Source of the DNA: Phytophthora colocasiae
Lineage: Eukaryota > Oomycota > Peronosporomycetes > Peronosporales > Peronosporaceae
DNA: 64,000 nucleotides
NCBI GenBank assembly: GCA_018806915.1
Contig: JAGKQI010000049.1
Coordinates: 248,001-312,000, forward strand
Direction: 5' to 3'
Below are positions 10,731 through 20,519 of the stretch, one piece after another (positions within the stretch are counted from its first letter, which is position 1; each line of letters starts with the position of its first letter). The translations under genes and the position numbers were made by a program. The notes beneath the pieces were generated by a model, which worked only from the letters and a program-made list of their open reading frames with translations, did not search any database and was not told the origin of the DNA.

Positions 10731-11790
10731 CGGTCGAATTTCCAAAATCGGGCCTATTGACGACCTTTCGCCCAATCGACCTTTCAATCGACCCTCGCAG
10801 TTTGCCGCACACCACAAAAGATCCTTGGTCTCTACTGATGGAGATCCCCATGCACATGTTCACTGTATCTATCCCAAAGCTGTTTGATAACATTCGCGCC
10901 TCGTGCTGTCAATAACGTGGCGCTTAAACTTAAACTGAATCACTTTACTCCACGTCTCAATATTAGCTGACTCCACAGCCCACTTGCCACGAGTTAGTTT
11001 TGACGGCAACCCCATTCACATGTAATCTGTATCTATCCCAAAGCTGTTTGAGAATTACATTGAAGGACGATCCTTCCAGTGCGCAGACATCTAGTAGTTC
11101 CCTGAAGTGTCACGCTGGCTGAGAGGTGTCTTTTATGATGGGGGTCACAAGAAGGTGATACAAATTAGAACTCGTGGGGCGCGCTTCTGTTGGGAGGTGA
11201 CGTACTATCACCTTGACTAGCCAATCTTGGAGATCTTCTGACCGTGCGCTCGCTCTCGAGGCTTCCTGCCGGACGCCGCAACGGTGTATCATGACTACGC
11301 GGAGGTAATGTCAAAGGAGCGGTTCTTGGTGACCTCCTCACTGTAGGAACTCGATCTGGGGTTGACGTGCTGCTTGGCCAGCACGCTAGATGGGAAGATT
11401 CCGTCCCAGTACCTCCATCAAGCGAGGCCAGTGAAAATTCAGGGGGTATCTTGGGCTAGCTGAATGTCCACTTGGCTCGGAGTCTGTGCGGTCGAATGTA
11501 CTCCTGGCTCGACGATACATTCAGCGACCTTCTTGCAGATAGCCGTGCGTAATACGGCTGCACTTGACGTGGATTGCGCTGTGAACGTCCTCGTAAAGGC
11601 GATAAACTCGCTCTATCAGCGCTTGTCGCGCCACCAACTCTTTCTACCATCGCAAATACTCTTCTTGGCGTAAAGAAAAACTTTCAAAAGTCATAAGATC
11701 GAAGTCAATATCTGAGGTGGTCGATTGGGGGGTCGATTCACCCAGGGTCGATTCTGAACCGCCCATGGGAATTTTGGAAACGAACCACAA
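10731..11790 (-). mobile_element. Internally deleted, non-autonomous copy of the Tc1/IS630-type element
   Basis: Read on the minus strand, the right side begins TTGTGGTTCGTTTCCAAAAT like the left end of the element at 5169. It has the same subterminal AATCGACC motifs and then a decayed copy of the accessory gene: 11650-11456 matches its first ~60 residues, and 11292 downwards matches the region around residues 130-200. The low-coordinate end (10733-10830) matches the transposase-side terminus, including the 5' start of that gene. The transposase and the distal part of the accessory gene are deleted. Two partly repeated segments around TATCCCAAAGCTGTTTGA (10867 and 11033) mark the deletion zone. 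TA flanks are not evident here. Confidence 0.75.
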
Positions 11791-12017
11791 ATGCCAATCC
11801 GAAAAGGTTCAGGCACATGCCCTTAATGTCACTTCATGCCACAACTTAAGAGCTACATTTGCTGGGTGATGTAAGGAAAGAGAGGACGCGTGGCATTTTG
11901 ACCCGCAGGCAAGGTCTCCTCACTTCTGAACTGACAGCCAAAAACCAAAGTTAACACTCCCTAACGAACTCTACTTACTGCTCTAGTCAACTATTCTAGC
12001 AAGTAAGCCTTCTTGAC
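11791..12017. other. Intergenic, nothing recognised
   Basis: No open frame with protein-like features and no repeat seen. Confidence 0.4.
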
Positions 12018-12716
12018 CTCAATCAGGTACGGTTCGGTAGTACGGTAATCGGTGTGCGCGTTTTCACGTGGTTAACTGTGTATCTACACTCAAAAATGGA
12101 CCGTATCCACCCCAGAAGTGGACGGTCCACTGTTTGGGCTCCTACAGGTCCTCGTGCGTTCGCATCCGTTGGAATGGATGGCTCCCCCTGCATGGGCGAC
12201 ATGGCGGCTTTGGTTGCGGCACGTCCCCTGCTTCTTCCTCTTCGCTAGTCTGGTGGTCTTGGTTAGCTCTTCGTCAGGCCACTAACCCCTCCTCCGAGCA
12301 GCTGCGTGGTCCGGGGCCACGTCAGTTCCGGCCAGTACGCCTGTTGTCTGCGTTCTCGTAATCTGCTGCGCCTTGTGCCGACCCCCTTGATATTCTTTCC
12401 TTGGCGAAGAGTCTTCCGCGTCGTTCCCCCCTCGGACGCCCGCGCCTCGCCGTCGAAGCGTCTCCCGGCGCGATGCCGTAGTCATCTGGCCCCTGGGAGT
12501 CGTCGGTTGAGCACTGAGCTCCCGTGGTTTGTCCGCGCCCGTGGCCGAGCTGTGCCCTGCCAGGTTCTCAGCCCGGAGACCGTTGGCCTCTACGTCCTTG
12601 TCCAAATTAGAGCAGGGGGCGCCGGCGTCTTCCGCCTTAGCGCCCCCGAGAACATCGCCGCTGCGCCGTTCCCCGGGAGGGCGTCACCCCAGCCCGACCA
12701 GGAGCTCAATCAGGTA
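12018..12716. repeat. GC-rich block bounded by a 12-bp direct repeat
   Basis: CTCAATCAGGTA occurs at 12018-12029 and 12705-12716. The 675 bp between them turn distinctly GC-rich from about 12120, unlike the flanks, and open frames there overlap on both strands without family features. This could be an inserted non-coding element with a target-site duplication, but no terminal inverted repeats, poly-A tail or internal promoter boxes were found. Confidence 0.4.
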
Positions 12717-12732
12717 GTAAACCAAAAATGCA

Positions 12733-13158
12733 TCATGGCAGTAAACGGAGTATACATATAATGTATATTCCGTTACAGGAATGCACTTCACGATGGACGA
12801 CGACACATTGGGCAACACACACCGCACCGTTGTAAGACACTAAGTAGGCGTGGCAATTAGATAGATGTTGCAATGTCTCCAGCTTTGGGGTCAACATCGA
12901 CATCTCCGCTTCCTGAGCACGGGATTCAGGAAGGGAGTATTGCTGCACGACGATCGGGGCATGAGCGGATGCGAGTTTTACAGAAAGGTTGCCGGTGAGG
13001 ACCAAAGCTATGGTTTCCTCCAGTACATGGTCGGCTCGCAGGCGGATTTTGAAAAATGAGTAATTTGAGTTCCGCATGGCGTAAGATACCCACCATTCTG
13101 GTTCGTGAGGCTTTCTTGAAACGGTTCTTACGGCACTGTCTCCATTGCACTTGGACAT
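12733..13158 (-). CDS. Hypothetical protein
   Basis: 141 codons from an ATG, upstream of and divergent from MOB1. The stretch WWVSYAMRNSNYSFFKIRLR followed by ADHVLEETIALVLTG looks protein-like, and SLPESRAQEAEM suggests an amphipathic helix. I do not recognise a family. Competing frames cover the same bases, so this may be a chance frame. Confidence 0.25.
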   Translation of the reverse strand: MSKCNGDSAVRTVSRKPHEPEWWVSYAMRNSNYSFFKIRLRADHVLEETIALVLTGNLSVKLASAHAPIVVQQYSLPESRAQEAEMSMLTPKLETLQHLSNCHAYLVSYNGAVCVAQCVVVHREVHSCNGIYIICILRLLP

Positions 13159-13342
13159 TCTGCCTGGTTAAACTTTACATCGAATGACTTTAAAGTTTTG
13201 CTACTGGTAGTACATGCTCTCCTTGCTTCTCTTCATCTACCAGTTCCCATAGCGGTTTTTGAGCTATTTGTGGTTCAAGACCGATAAAGCAACCTTCAAG
13301 TAGAATTGTTCTTTTGTCAGCTTGAAGACAAGCGCATTCACC

Positions 13343-14107
13343 ATGAACAACTTGTTTAACCGCAACAAAACCTTCCGGCCGCAAAAGAGCCACAGCCACG
13401 GCACCAAGCGCTATGACCTGCACAAACAAGCACAGGCGACATTGGGCAAGTACGTTTTTATAGTACCATCATTCTTCTTGAAGTTGGAGGTTGACTTTTG
13501 CAAAAAATAATAGTGGGGACATGAGGAATGCAGTTGCTCTACCTAAAGGAGAAGACCTGAATGAATGGCTCGCAGTCCATAGTACGTGTCCTTATCATCA
13601 ATGCTTTAAAACACAAAACTTTTACTATTTTCTGGGGAATAAACAGCGGTGGACTTCTTTAACGAGATCAGTATCGTCTACGGGACGATCCTCGAGTTCT
13701 GCACGAGCGAGTCTTGCCCAGAGATGCGAGCTGGACCAAAGTTTGAGTATTTGTGGAAGGACAACAAGGAGTACAAGACTCCAGCCAAACTCGCAGCTCC
13801 AGAGTACATCGACATGCTCATGACGTGGGTGGAAGAGCTACTTGGTGACGAAACGCTCTTCCCTACACGTGAAGGTGTTCCGTACTGTCGTGGCTTCCAG
13901 TCTGTAGTTAAGAACATCTTCCGTCGCCTCTTCCGAGTCTACGCGCACGTGTACTACTCACACTTCGACAAGATCGTGAGCATTGGCGCTGAAGCGCACC
14001 TCAATTCGTGCTTCAAGCACTTCATGGCATTCGTGACGCATTTCGACCTGGTTGACAAACGCGAGCAGGAGCCACTGGATGAACTGATCAAGAAACTCCT
14101 CAACTAA
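13343..14107 (+). CDS. MOB1: MOB1-type kinase activator, three exons
   Basis: Exons 13343-13449, 13514-13581 and 13647-14107 join to 211 codons plus stop. Introns are 64 and 65 bp, both GTACGT...AG, and each splice restores the family sequence (ATLGN|GDMRNAV, LAVHT|VDFFNE). The product is collinear with Mob1/Mob1A over its length (human about 216 residues): N-terminal NKTFRP, LPKGEDLNEWLAV, and the zinc site C77/C82 (EFCTSESCP) with H159/H164 (YAHVYYSHF), then AHLNSCFKHF. Mob1 proteins bind and activate NDR/LATS kinases in Hippo and mitotic-exit type signalling, acting in cytoplasm and at spindle poles. The gene appears intact. It is convergent with the FAIM/WW gene 133 bp downstream. Confidence 0.95.
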
Positions 14108-14240
14108 AGGCAGATTTGACCTTATTAGGTCTTTATAACCTTTGCCACTGACATGAATGCAACTCCGACTTTTTCCTTAACATAAATAACGCACTGCTTC
14201 ATGCAGCTTGAAACTCATCAGCCTAGACCTTGTGGTTCCT

Positions 14241-15608
14241 CTAAAGCAGCAAATCCATGGGCGGTTTCTCGTTCTTCTGTTCCTTGTGGACGAAGCCTAC
14301 ATGGGTGGCTGGATTGAATGGGTCAAACCCTTCGTATCCACTGTTTTTACGTGGCTGCGGCACTGCAACGTCGGAGAAGTCCATGAGGTTGGTCTCCTGT
14401 TCTTCCTGAGCTTCTGGGACCTCCTGCACAGGTTGAAGCGGCTGTTTCATCGACACAAGTTGAGGCGCTTGTTCGTGCTCGCTTTCAGGTTCTTCCTGGA
14501 TGGTTTCCTTGACTGATGCTGTGTGCATTCCATGAACCAAATCGTCCAAACCCTGAGAACCAGGCGAAACCTGTTCATACTCCTGCATCGGGCGGCTCAC
14601 ACTCGAATCCTCCCGGTTAACAACCGGTTTCTCCCACTGGGTGTTACCAGTCTGTTCGTGGCGATAGTACACAGCACTACGTGAGCGCGAGTAGACCGGG
14701 TACCACCCCGATTCCAGCACAAAGTTTGTCTGGCTAATGTCCGCCCATGCACTTCCGTCAATGAAAAAGTCGTACGTCTTCTCTTCATCCACCAGCGTCA
14801 CCACCAGGTCCAACTCATGTTGATCCTCCAGATCGTACTCGAACTCCCACATTTCCCCTTGAATATCGTCGAAGCTGACTCTTTTCAGTTCCCGACAGTC
14901 GAGAACCACCACAAATTCTCCTTTCTCCAAGTCCCTGAGCTCCAACTTGTGGACACTTCCATTCACACCAAAGGCGAATGTCCACGTCAGTAACGTTCCA
15001 GGTGGACGTTCATCTCCATCACTTAACAGTTCACCACGAGTATCCTCCACTCGACGTACGTACATATCACTGCTCCAAACGGACGCTGTATGGTGACGAT
15101 GGGCCACCGGCAGGAATCTCTCTGCCAATTGGTCCCACTGGACCCCTTCGGCCAATAGATCGTACACTGTTTCCAGTCTTCCTTGGTCCACAACAGATGT
15201 CTTTACGTCTCTAATAACCACTCTGAAAGGGGTTAAAGACTCTTTCCCAACATGGAAATCGTAGTGCCAATTGGTCGCATATTGGTCCGAACTGTAAAGT
15301 CGACGACCGTCCAGTTTAAGCCGCTTCTTGGCCGAGATGCGGCTATGTTCCAGCATCACAGTGTGAACTTGTTCTGATCCTGCAAGAACGAAGCGCCACG
15401 TCACACGCTTCTTGGACATGGGGACTCGAGCGCCAATGTTCTCCACTTCGCTGGATACTCGTAGAACGGAACTACTGGCACTACCGCCACTAGCAGACGA
15501 TGTGGTAGAATCCATACTACCTCGAGCACGTCGTGGCTTGGCTGCGTAGAGCGCAGGGTCGCTACCGCTGCTGTTGCGCGTGGGGAACGTCGGAGAAGAG
15601 AGCGTCAT
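14241..15608 (-). CDS. Protein with two FAIM-like domains and a WW domain
   Basis: 455 codons, ATG at 15608, uninterrupted. Residues 1-60 are Ser-rich and disordered. Residues ~68-135 (KKRVTWRFVLAGSEQVHTVM ... FRVVIRDV) and ~205-285 (LLTWTFAFGVNGSVHKLELR ... KTYDFFIDGSAW) each follow the beta-rich FAIM1 pattern (W-x-F, VHxxxLEH, LDGR, FHVGKE, FIDG). Residues ~299-329 form a WW domain (W302, YYRHEQTGNTQWEKP with W325 and P328). The tail is acidic and Pro/Gln-rich with an NLMDFSD motif like clathrin-adaptor ligands. FAIM1 in animals modulates apoptosis and protein aggregation; the WW domain should bind proline-rich ligands. The role in an oomycete is unknown. Confidence 0.85.
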   Translation of the reverse strand: MTLSSPTFPTRNSSGSDPALYAAKPRRARGSMDSTTSSASGGSASSSVLRVSSEVENIGARVPMSKKRVTWRFVLAGSEQVHTVMLEHSRISAKKRLKLDGRRLYSSDQYATNWHYDFHVGKESLTPFRVVIRDVKTSVVDQGRLETVYDLLAEGVQWDQLAERFLPVAHRHHTASVWSSDMYVRRVEDTRGELLSDGDERPPGTLLTWTFAFGVNGSVHKLELRDLEKGEFVVVLDCRELKRVSFDDIQGEMWEFEYDLEDQHELDLVVTLVDEEKTYDFFIDGSAWADISQTNFVLESGWYPVYSRSRSAVYYRHEQTGNTQWEKPVVNREDSSVSRPMQEYEQVSPGSQGLDDLVHGMHTASVKETIQEEPESEHEQAPQLVSMKQPLQPVQEVPEAQEEQETNLMDFSDVAVPQPRKNSGYEGFDPFNPATHVGFVHKEQKNEKPPMDLLL

Positions 15609-15823
15609 TGTTGTCCAGTACAGTCAAAGAAGCACAATGGAATCTGGAAGCAGAGTCTGATTCCTCCCACAGTATTTTGACGAATGATTGATTTATAAGA
15701 TTGTTTTTGACGAATGAAATTGAAGAGTGTAGGGGAGATCTGGAATGGCTGCATAAAATTTTCAAATGGCTACATTTTTAAAAGATGACGGTCAAGTTGC
15801 AGTGGACTGTTCCAAATTGTTAT
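15609..15823. other. Intergenic between FAIM/WW and hydrolase genes
   Basis: 215 bp, moderately AT-rich near 15750-15790. It would hold the promoter of the FAIM/WW gene and the terminator of the next gene; no specific motif assigned. Confidence 0.4.
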
Positions 15824-16864
15824 CTAAGGATGAACTTGGACATTGGAAGATTCTTCACTCAGATCTTCGCCTTTTACGACGTTATTCATCCATTCAGTGA
15901 GTTCATCAGCCAGGAAAGTCGCTTTGGTCTTTTGCACATTGTGGCCACCTTTTTCAAAGGCCAGTCGAGGTCCTGGATGGCACGCAGCACTCACATCCAG
16001 GAAGATTTTCTCCTCGATAAGTGCATCATCCTTCGCCCAAGCCAGAAAACTTGGCAATGACCGGTTCTTCTCCAAGTGTTTAGCGAATAACGGGAAGTCT
16101 GCAGTAGCGCAACGGACAATTCCCGCTGTGAAGTAGTCGGGTAGTTTACTGTCCGGGAACTTGAATGACTTGATGTAGAGCTGTCGGACGAGCCACTTGG
16201 ACACATTTTCAACCACCGGCACGCCAGATCGCAGCATCTGCCACAGGAAATCGTTCACACGGGGACTCAACGCTTGGTGGGGGCGGTGTCCTGCCCCAGC
16301 GAGGAGTACCAGACCTTTAATCCGGAGTTTCTGCTCGTCCGCGTTGATTCCAGTGAAATGCACCGCTGCATGGCCGCCGAAGGAATGTCCAAGCACGAAT
16401 ACATTGTCCACGTCTTTCAGTACACTCTGCATGGCCTTGTACATGAGTTGGACGGATGGGAAGGCACTGATGTGCTCGTAGTAGTTGTTCATGTCTAGAA
16501 TCGTAGAGCCTGCGAACCCAGGCAAATTGACACCAACCACACGCACTCCACGGTCTTTCAGCAACGGAATGAGGTGGCGGAAGTCTCTATACGTCCCTGG
16601 AGCTCCATGAATCAGCACTAAAGTCGGTGTCGCAGCGCTCAGATCCTCTGGTTTGACGTCAATGTACTCGATTTTGCACTTGTCATCCACGTCCACAAAC
16701 AGAGATTCCGGTAGAGGTGGTGGAGAAGGTCGACGGGGTTTAACAGCAGTGGAGAACGACTTGGTCACCTGATGCGTGGTCAAGAAACAAGAGGAAGGTC
16801 TTCCGACTAGTCCTACAGCCCCACGCTGCCTCGCAACACTTGCAACAACTCGAACGGCCTTCAT
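15824..16864 (-). CDS. Alpha/beta-hydrolase paralogue 1, possibly mitochondrial
   Basis: 346 codons from ATG 16864 (the longer frame to 16942 has no ATG). Residues 1-45 are basic, Ser/Ala-rich and lack acidic residues (MKAVRVVASVARQRG), fitting a mitochondrial presequence, followed by a proline-rich hinge. The core has HGAPG (86-90, oxyanion loop), GHSFGGH with nucleophile S161, the acidic residue in WAKDDALIEE (D279 or D280) and the catalytic His in GGHNVQKT (H308). It resembles epoxide-hydrolase/lipase-like serine hydrolases; substrate unknown. It is the divergently oriented member of a four-gene paralogue cluster and shares a 107-bp upstream region with paralogue 2. Confidence 0.85.
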   Translation of the reverse strand: MKAVRVVASVARQRGAVGLVGRPSSCFLTTHQVTKSFSTAVKPRRPSPPPLPESLFVDVDDKCKIEYIDVKPEDLSAATPTLVLIHGAPGTYRDFRHLIPLLKDRGVRVVGVNLPGFAGSTILDMNNYYEHISAFPSVQLMYKAMQSVLKDVDNVFVLGHSFGGHAAVHFTGINADEQKLRIKGLVLLAGAGHRPHQALSPRVNDFLWQMLRSGVPVVENVSKWLVRQLYIKSFKFPDSKLPDYFTAGIVRCATADFPLFAKHLEKNRSLPSFLAWAKDDALIEEKIFLDVSAACHPGPRLAFEKGGHNVQKTKATFLADELTEWMNNVVKGEDLSEESSNVQVHP

Positions 16865-16971
16865 CTTGTGATGTCTAATTCCTGAGTGATTGGACGGACG
16901 AGCGGCATGTCTCCTTCTAAGCCGCAAGGTTACATAATCCAAAAGTGTTGAGTCGACAAACAGTCGGCCAA
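16865..16971. promoter_or_regulatory. Short shared 5' region of two divergent hydrolase genes
   Basis: Only 107 bp separate the ATG of paralogue 1 (minus, 16864) from that of paralogue 2 (plus, 16972). Both transcription starts must lie here or inside the genes, so a bidirectional promoter is likely. No TATA box is apparent. Confidence 0.4.
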
Positions 16972-17655
16972 ATGCTGCAGCGTTTCCGGCTGCTGTCCTT
17001 CACCAGCGCTCGCAAGCGCTGGAATTTCCTTCCTCGAGTGGAAGTGGCCCCACCACGAGAAGTTCGTAATGCTCCGCCACCTCTTCCGTCTCCAAAGTAT
17101 CTGGATGTTCAAGGACGTTGTACAATTGAGTACATTGACATTCCGCCGCGACGAGATCACGAATCTTCGGTGACTATCGCTCTGGTACATGGTGCACCTG
17201 GTAGCTACAACGACTTCCGTCATTTGATTCCGGTTCTACAGCGTCTTCATTTGCACATGAGGATTATTGGGGTTAACCTGCCAGGTTACGCTGGTTCTAC
17301 TGTGGCTAAAGAACACTATCTGGAGAGTATCAGCGCTCTATCATCTGCTGAATTGGCACTAGAAGCAGTGACGTCGCTCTGTAAAGCAAATGACAACGTT
17401 TTCTTGGTCGGACACTCATTTGGAGCTCATACAGTTATCAACATGGCTGCAAATAACAAACACAACGCTGGGCTTAACGTTCGAGGGATGGCTCTGTTAG
17501 CTCCTGCTGGCTGTCGGCCGCATAAGGTGCTGCGACCTCGTGAGAGTGCAGTGGTGGTGAACTTGTTACGTAAAGATAACCCTTTCATCTCGGCAATTAC
17601 CCCACACTTTATCAAGGCTGTTTACACCAAGTTATTGAAATTCCCGAGCAACAAG
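16972..17655 (+). pseudogene. Alpha/beta-hydrolase paralogue 2, 5' part of a split gene
   Basis: Starts at ATG 16972 with a basic presequence (MLQRFRLLSFTSARKRW), then the proline hinge, HGAPGSYNDFRHLIP, VNLPGYAGST, and GHSFGAHTVINMAA with the nucleophile Ser. Similarity to paralogues 3 and 4 stops at TKLLKFPSN (about 17655), where the frame runs into unrelated residues until a stop at 17736. The missing 3' part, with the acidic residue and catalytic His, lies 3.4 kb away at 21069-21386. As it stands the product would lack half of the catalytic triad. Confidence 0.85.
17638..17648 (+). repeat. Left copy of an 11-bp near-repeat bounding the inserted 3.4 kb
   Basis: AAATTCCCGAG here, AAATTTCCGAG at 21049-21059; one mismatch. 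Placed at the break of the hydrolase gene, it may be the target-site duplication of the outermost insertion. Confidence 0.5.
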
Positions 17656-17842
17656 GTCGTCCCGAGGACGAAGAAGCTCGGAAATTTCCAAATGAGATTT
17701 AACGAAATAGTTGAATTAGACGAAGAGAACAGATAGCTAGCAAAGGAACTGCACAACACTGCCCGGTCATCCGTGGGAAACAAGCTGTACAAACGTAATT
17801 CCAGACAGGTTTAGTTTCCATCACGTTCGTTTAACATATTAG

Positions 17843-18388
17843 TCGGTAGTGATTGTATTAGGGTATAGCGGCGTTGGCAAGACAACTTTACTGCATCGAA
17901 TGACCAGCTCAACCACTCCAACCAACGGTACCCGCAAGGATTATTTGTCCAGAATCGCGATCGTGGGGATGCATGCAGCACCGGTGAAGGTTCAGTTGTG
18001 GGATACTGCAGGTCAAGAGAAATTCGGCAGATCGGCTACCGAGCTCCTTTTTCTGCCAAGCTGATGCGACACTAGTTGTCTACAACGCCACGGACCGGAT
18101 CAGCTTCATGGGTGTACTACATGTACAATGGGTGTTGCAACTCCAATCTCACCGACTGAAGCTTCTACCTTTTCCCTCGTCCTAAGTTCGACAAGTTGGA
18201 GAAGAAGAAGGACGTGCAGTTGCTAAACCCATAGCAGCTTCTCACTTTTCTCCAAGAGATGGTACCAACATTCAGACTTGTTTTGATACGGTCGCTACTA
18301 CGCTGATTCACGCAAGTTGCAAAGACATCGGACAAGCGAACAACGTGGCGAAAACAATGGATCTGTTCACGCGTTTCTTCGCACAATA
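17843..18388 (+). pseudogene. Rab-type small GTPase pseudogene
   Basis: VIVLGYSGVGKTTLLHRM holds the P-loop (GxxGxGKT/S form), QLWDTAGQEKFG the switch II DTAGQE motif, then after a frameshift ADATLVVYNATDRISFMGV and, after a TAA, EEEGRAVAKPIAASHFSP and DGTNIQTCFDTVA, the region that follows the SAK loop in Rabs. The NKxD guanine-specificity stretch is deleted, and no prenylated Cys tail is seen. It lies wholly in the DNA that splits hydrolase paralogue 2, so it was carried in or copied there. Rabs direct vesicle traffic; this copy is not functional. Confidence 0.8.
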
Positions 18389-18439
18389 ACATTACACTAG
18401 AGATCATATGAATCAGCAGACAAAACCAATTGTATTTGC

Positions 18440-18461
18440 GAGCTACTACCACTTGAAAAGA
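18440..18461 (+). repeat. Left 22-bp target-site duplication of the LINE
   Basis: GAGCTACTACCACTTGAAAA plus GA, identical to 20427-20448. A duplication of this length is typical of target-primed LINE insertion. Confidence 0.8.
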
Positions 18462-20426
18462 CATGTGCAGAAGAAGAAATTAGTTGATTAACAGTTATCG
18501 GACTTCTCGTTTTGCTAACTAAGATTCAAGATATCAAACCTGGAAATGACCATTATCACAGAAAAAATTTCACTCCATGGAACCCAAAGAGATCGCCACA
18601 TCTCTTCTAACGCTGGACACGATAAAAAGCAGTGTTCAACGGTCTCAATTGCTGTGCATGACTCTCGAAGGCATTGCTGGACAGTAGGGTTAATCGTTTT
18701 CAAGAAATATAACCTCGAGCTAAGTATGAGATCTCCAAAAACCTCCGAAGCATCACATAATGTACAACCGGGAGAAGACAGCGTCGCAGCGATACATATT
18801 CTGATAATGCTTGTGAATCAGGGCTTGAGGGCATCCAAGCTCTTTCAGCGGGTGAGGTTCACTGACGTAGTCGGGCAGAGCACATCGATCAAATCATCTC
18901 GCTTTAAGTAAGGAAAGAAACGCGTTCCTTTGCCAGACTCAACGCCAAAAACCGGTGTAAAAGTTCCTCGAGTAGAGGCTCGTATCTCTCCAACCGTTGG
19001 GTGAGGCAGCACTCGATCAAATATCTGGGATATGTGGCGATACAGCGCGAATATGTCCGCCTGAGGCATTGTTGGTTGTAGACCATCATGAATCTCACAA
19101 AAGAATTCAAAAGCCCTCGGCCACATGAAGCCGTCACTTAGAAATCTGCCAGGCATAACTTTTTCATAGCTGAGATCCTCGGCATAGATGTCTGAACTTG
19201 ATATTTCCTTCGCCCAATGGAGTTGGCGGTAGACCTTGCGTGTGTAAAACCTGAAAATGAATTGAAGTATTCCACCATATTCGGGAATATAGAGTTCGTT
19301 GGATAACGTTTGCTCGTGTAAGCTGTAGGGAGATGCGATCCGGCCATTTTACTCGTTTTCAGTCCAGGAGAACTTTCCGCCACCAGAGCGGTAGCAACGC
19401 TTGTGTCTCCATCCTGATGGTTTTGGCGGATTCTGAAGCAAAAAGTCCCCAGTCCATCTTCGCGAGTAACTTACACAACGACGTTGTAATAGTGCAGCAA
19501 TTGGTCGGTACCATACGTCTTCACACTCATCTGTGTGATTACTTAGCACTTGGATAAGCTGCTGGAGAAGCGTCTTCTTGCTGCTGAGTGGCAAGGCCTT
19601 TTCTTGACAATAATTATTCCACCAGGTCCTGAACCCACGCGGTTGTATAGGATGTACCAAGTCACTGCACTGCCACCGATTAAGAAAGCGTATCGGAATA
19701 TTCACCGTCGTCGTAAAATACCAAAGTAAGGATAATCACAGCCTGCACAATGAGACGCCGTCCCATGAGCGTCCGAGCTCTTCCTTTCCATAAGCGAAGC
19801 CGAGTCATTAGTTTTCGTCCAGTTTTGTGTAGGTATGTCCAAGTTTCCAAACGGAATACCAAGGTATTTGACTGATTCCCCCTTCTTGGGCGACCGAAGA
19901 CCGGAGCTGTTTTGTGCTTATTCAGGCTCATGATCACGCTTTTGGCTGGATTGAGCATTGCACCCGAACCATCACAGTAAATATCAACCAGCCTACGCCG
20001 GGTTGTGCAGTACCTTGGTAAATGCTTCGACGTCTTCATTCGTGTAGTTCAAGTAACCAGCGATGCGCAGTCCCAGCAGCTTCCTGCGTAAATCGTTGTC
20101 CACGGATGCTTAGTGCCAGGATAGGAACTCCGATGCCATCATCGCGAGTCGACGGTCCGAATGCATACCAGCTTCTGCACAAAATTCTCTCCAGTTTTTC
20201 CTTCCTGAGTTTCACTGCGTGAAGTATTCGTGAATGGGACTCCCGTATAGTAAAGAGGCACAATAAACACTGGACAGACGTAGTTCAGACACTACGCCAT
20301 ATTGATACGATTTCGGTACTGCTGTCCGTGCGTCAAAACCAGTGATCGACCCACACCGTACACCACGCAATATCAAGGAACTTGCGTGGTGTCGTATCGA
20401 AATATTGATACGTAGCTGACCCAGAG
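18462..20426 (-). mobile_element. 5'-truncated LINE (non-LTR retrotransposon), minus strand
   Basis: Broken minus-strand frames in order from high to low coordinate: 20263-20036 with GIGVPILALSIRGQRFTQEA (RT palm region; the YADD box is degraded), 20039-19680 with the post-catalytic DGSGAMLNPAKSVIMSLN and LRLWKGRARTLMGRRLIVQA, 19705-19349, 19156-18845, and 18703-18515 with ESCTAIETVEHCFLSCPALE, the zinc-binding tail of LINE reverse transcriptases. Stops and frameshifts throughout show decay. The endonuclease and ORF1 are absent. It is bracketed by a perfect 22-bp direct repeat. No clear poly-T marks the 3' end. Confidence 0.8.
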
Positions 20427-20448
20427 AGCTACTACCACTTGAAAAGAA
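20427..20448 (+). repeat. Right 22-bp target-site duplication of the LINE
   Basis: Exact second copy of 18440-18461; the sequences beyond differ. Confidence 0.8.
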
Positions 20449-20519
20449 ATGAATAAGGAAAACAATTTGCTGCACTTCCACGATTCCTCGACTGGTACAC
20501 ACGAATACCACGTCGATCC

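Noticed and set aside
10411..10893. 160-codon minus-strand frame
   Set aside because: It crosses a tandem repeat and the edge of the deleted transposon and has no protein features.
12282..12761. Overlapping GC-rich open frames on both strands, 107 and 151 codons
   Set aside because: Long frames are expected by chance in GC-rich DNA; no motif or codon pattern favours one.
13190..13429. 79-codon minus-strand frame starting MFVQVIALGAVAVALL that looks like a signal peptide
   Set aside because: It is the antisense of MOB1 exon 1; the hydrophobic look is a shadow of the basic, Gln/His-rich sense protein.
15562..15765. 67-codon minus-strand frame overlapping the start of the FAIM/WW gene
   Set aside because: It lies across the 5' end of a clearly better supported gene in another frame.
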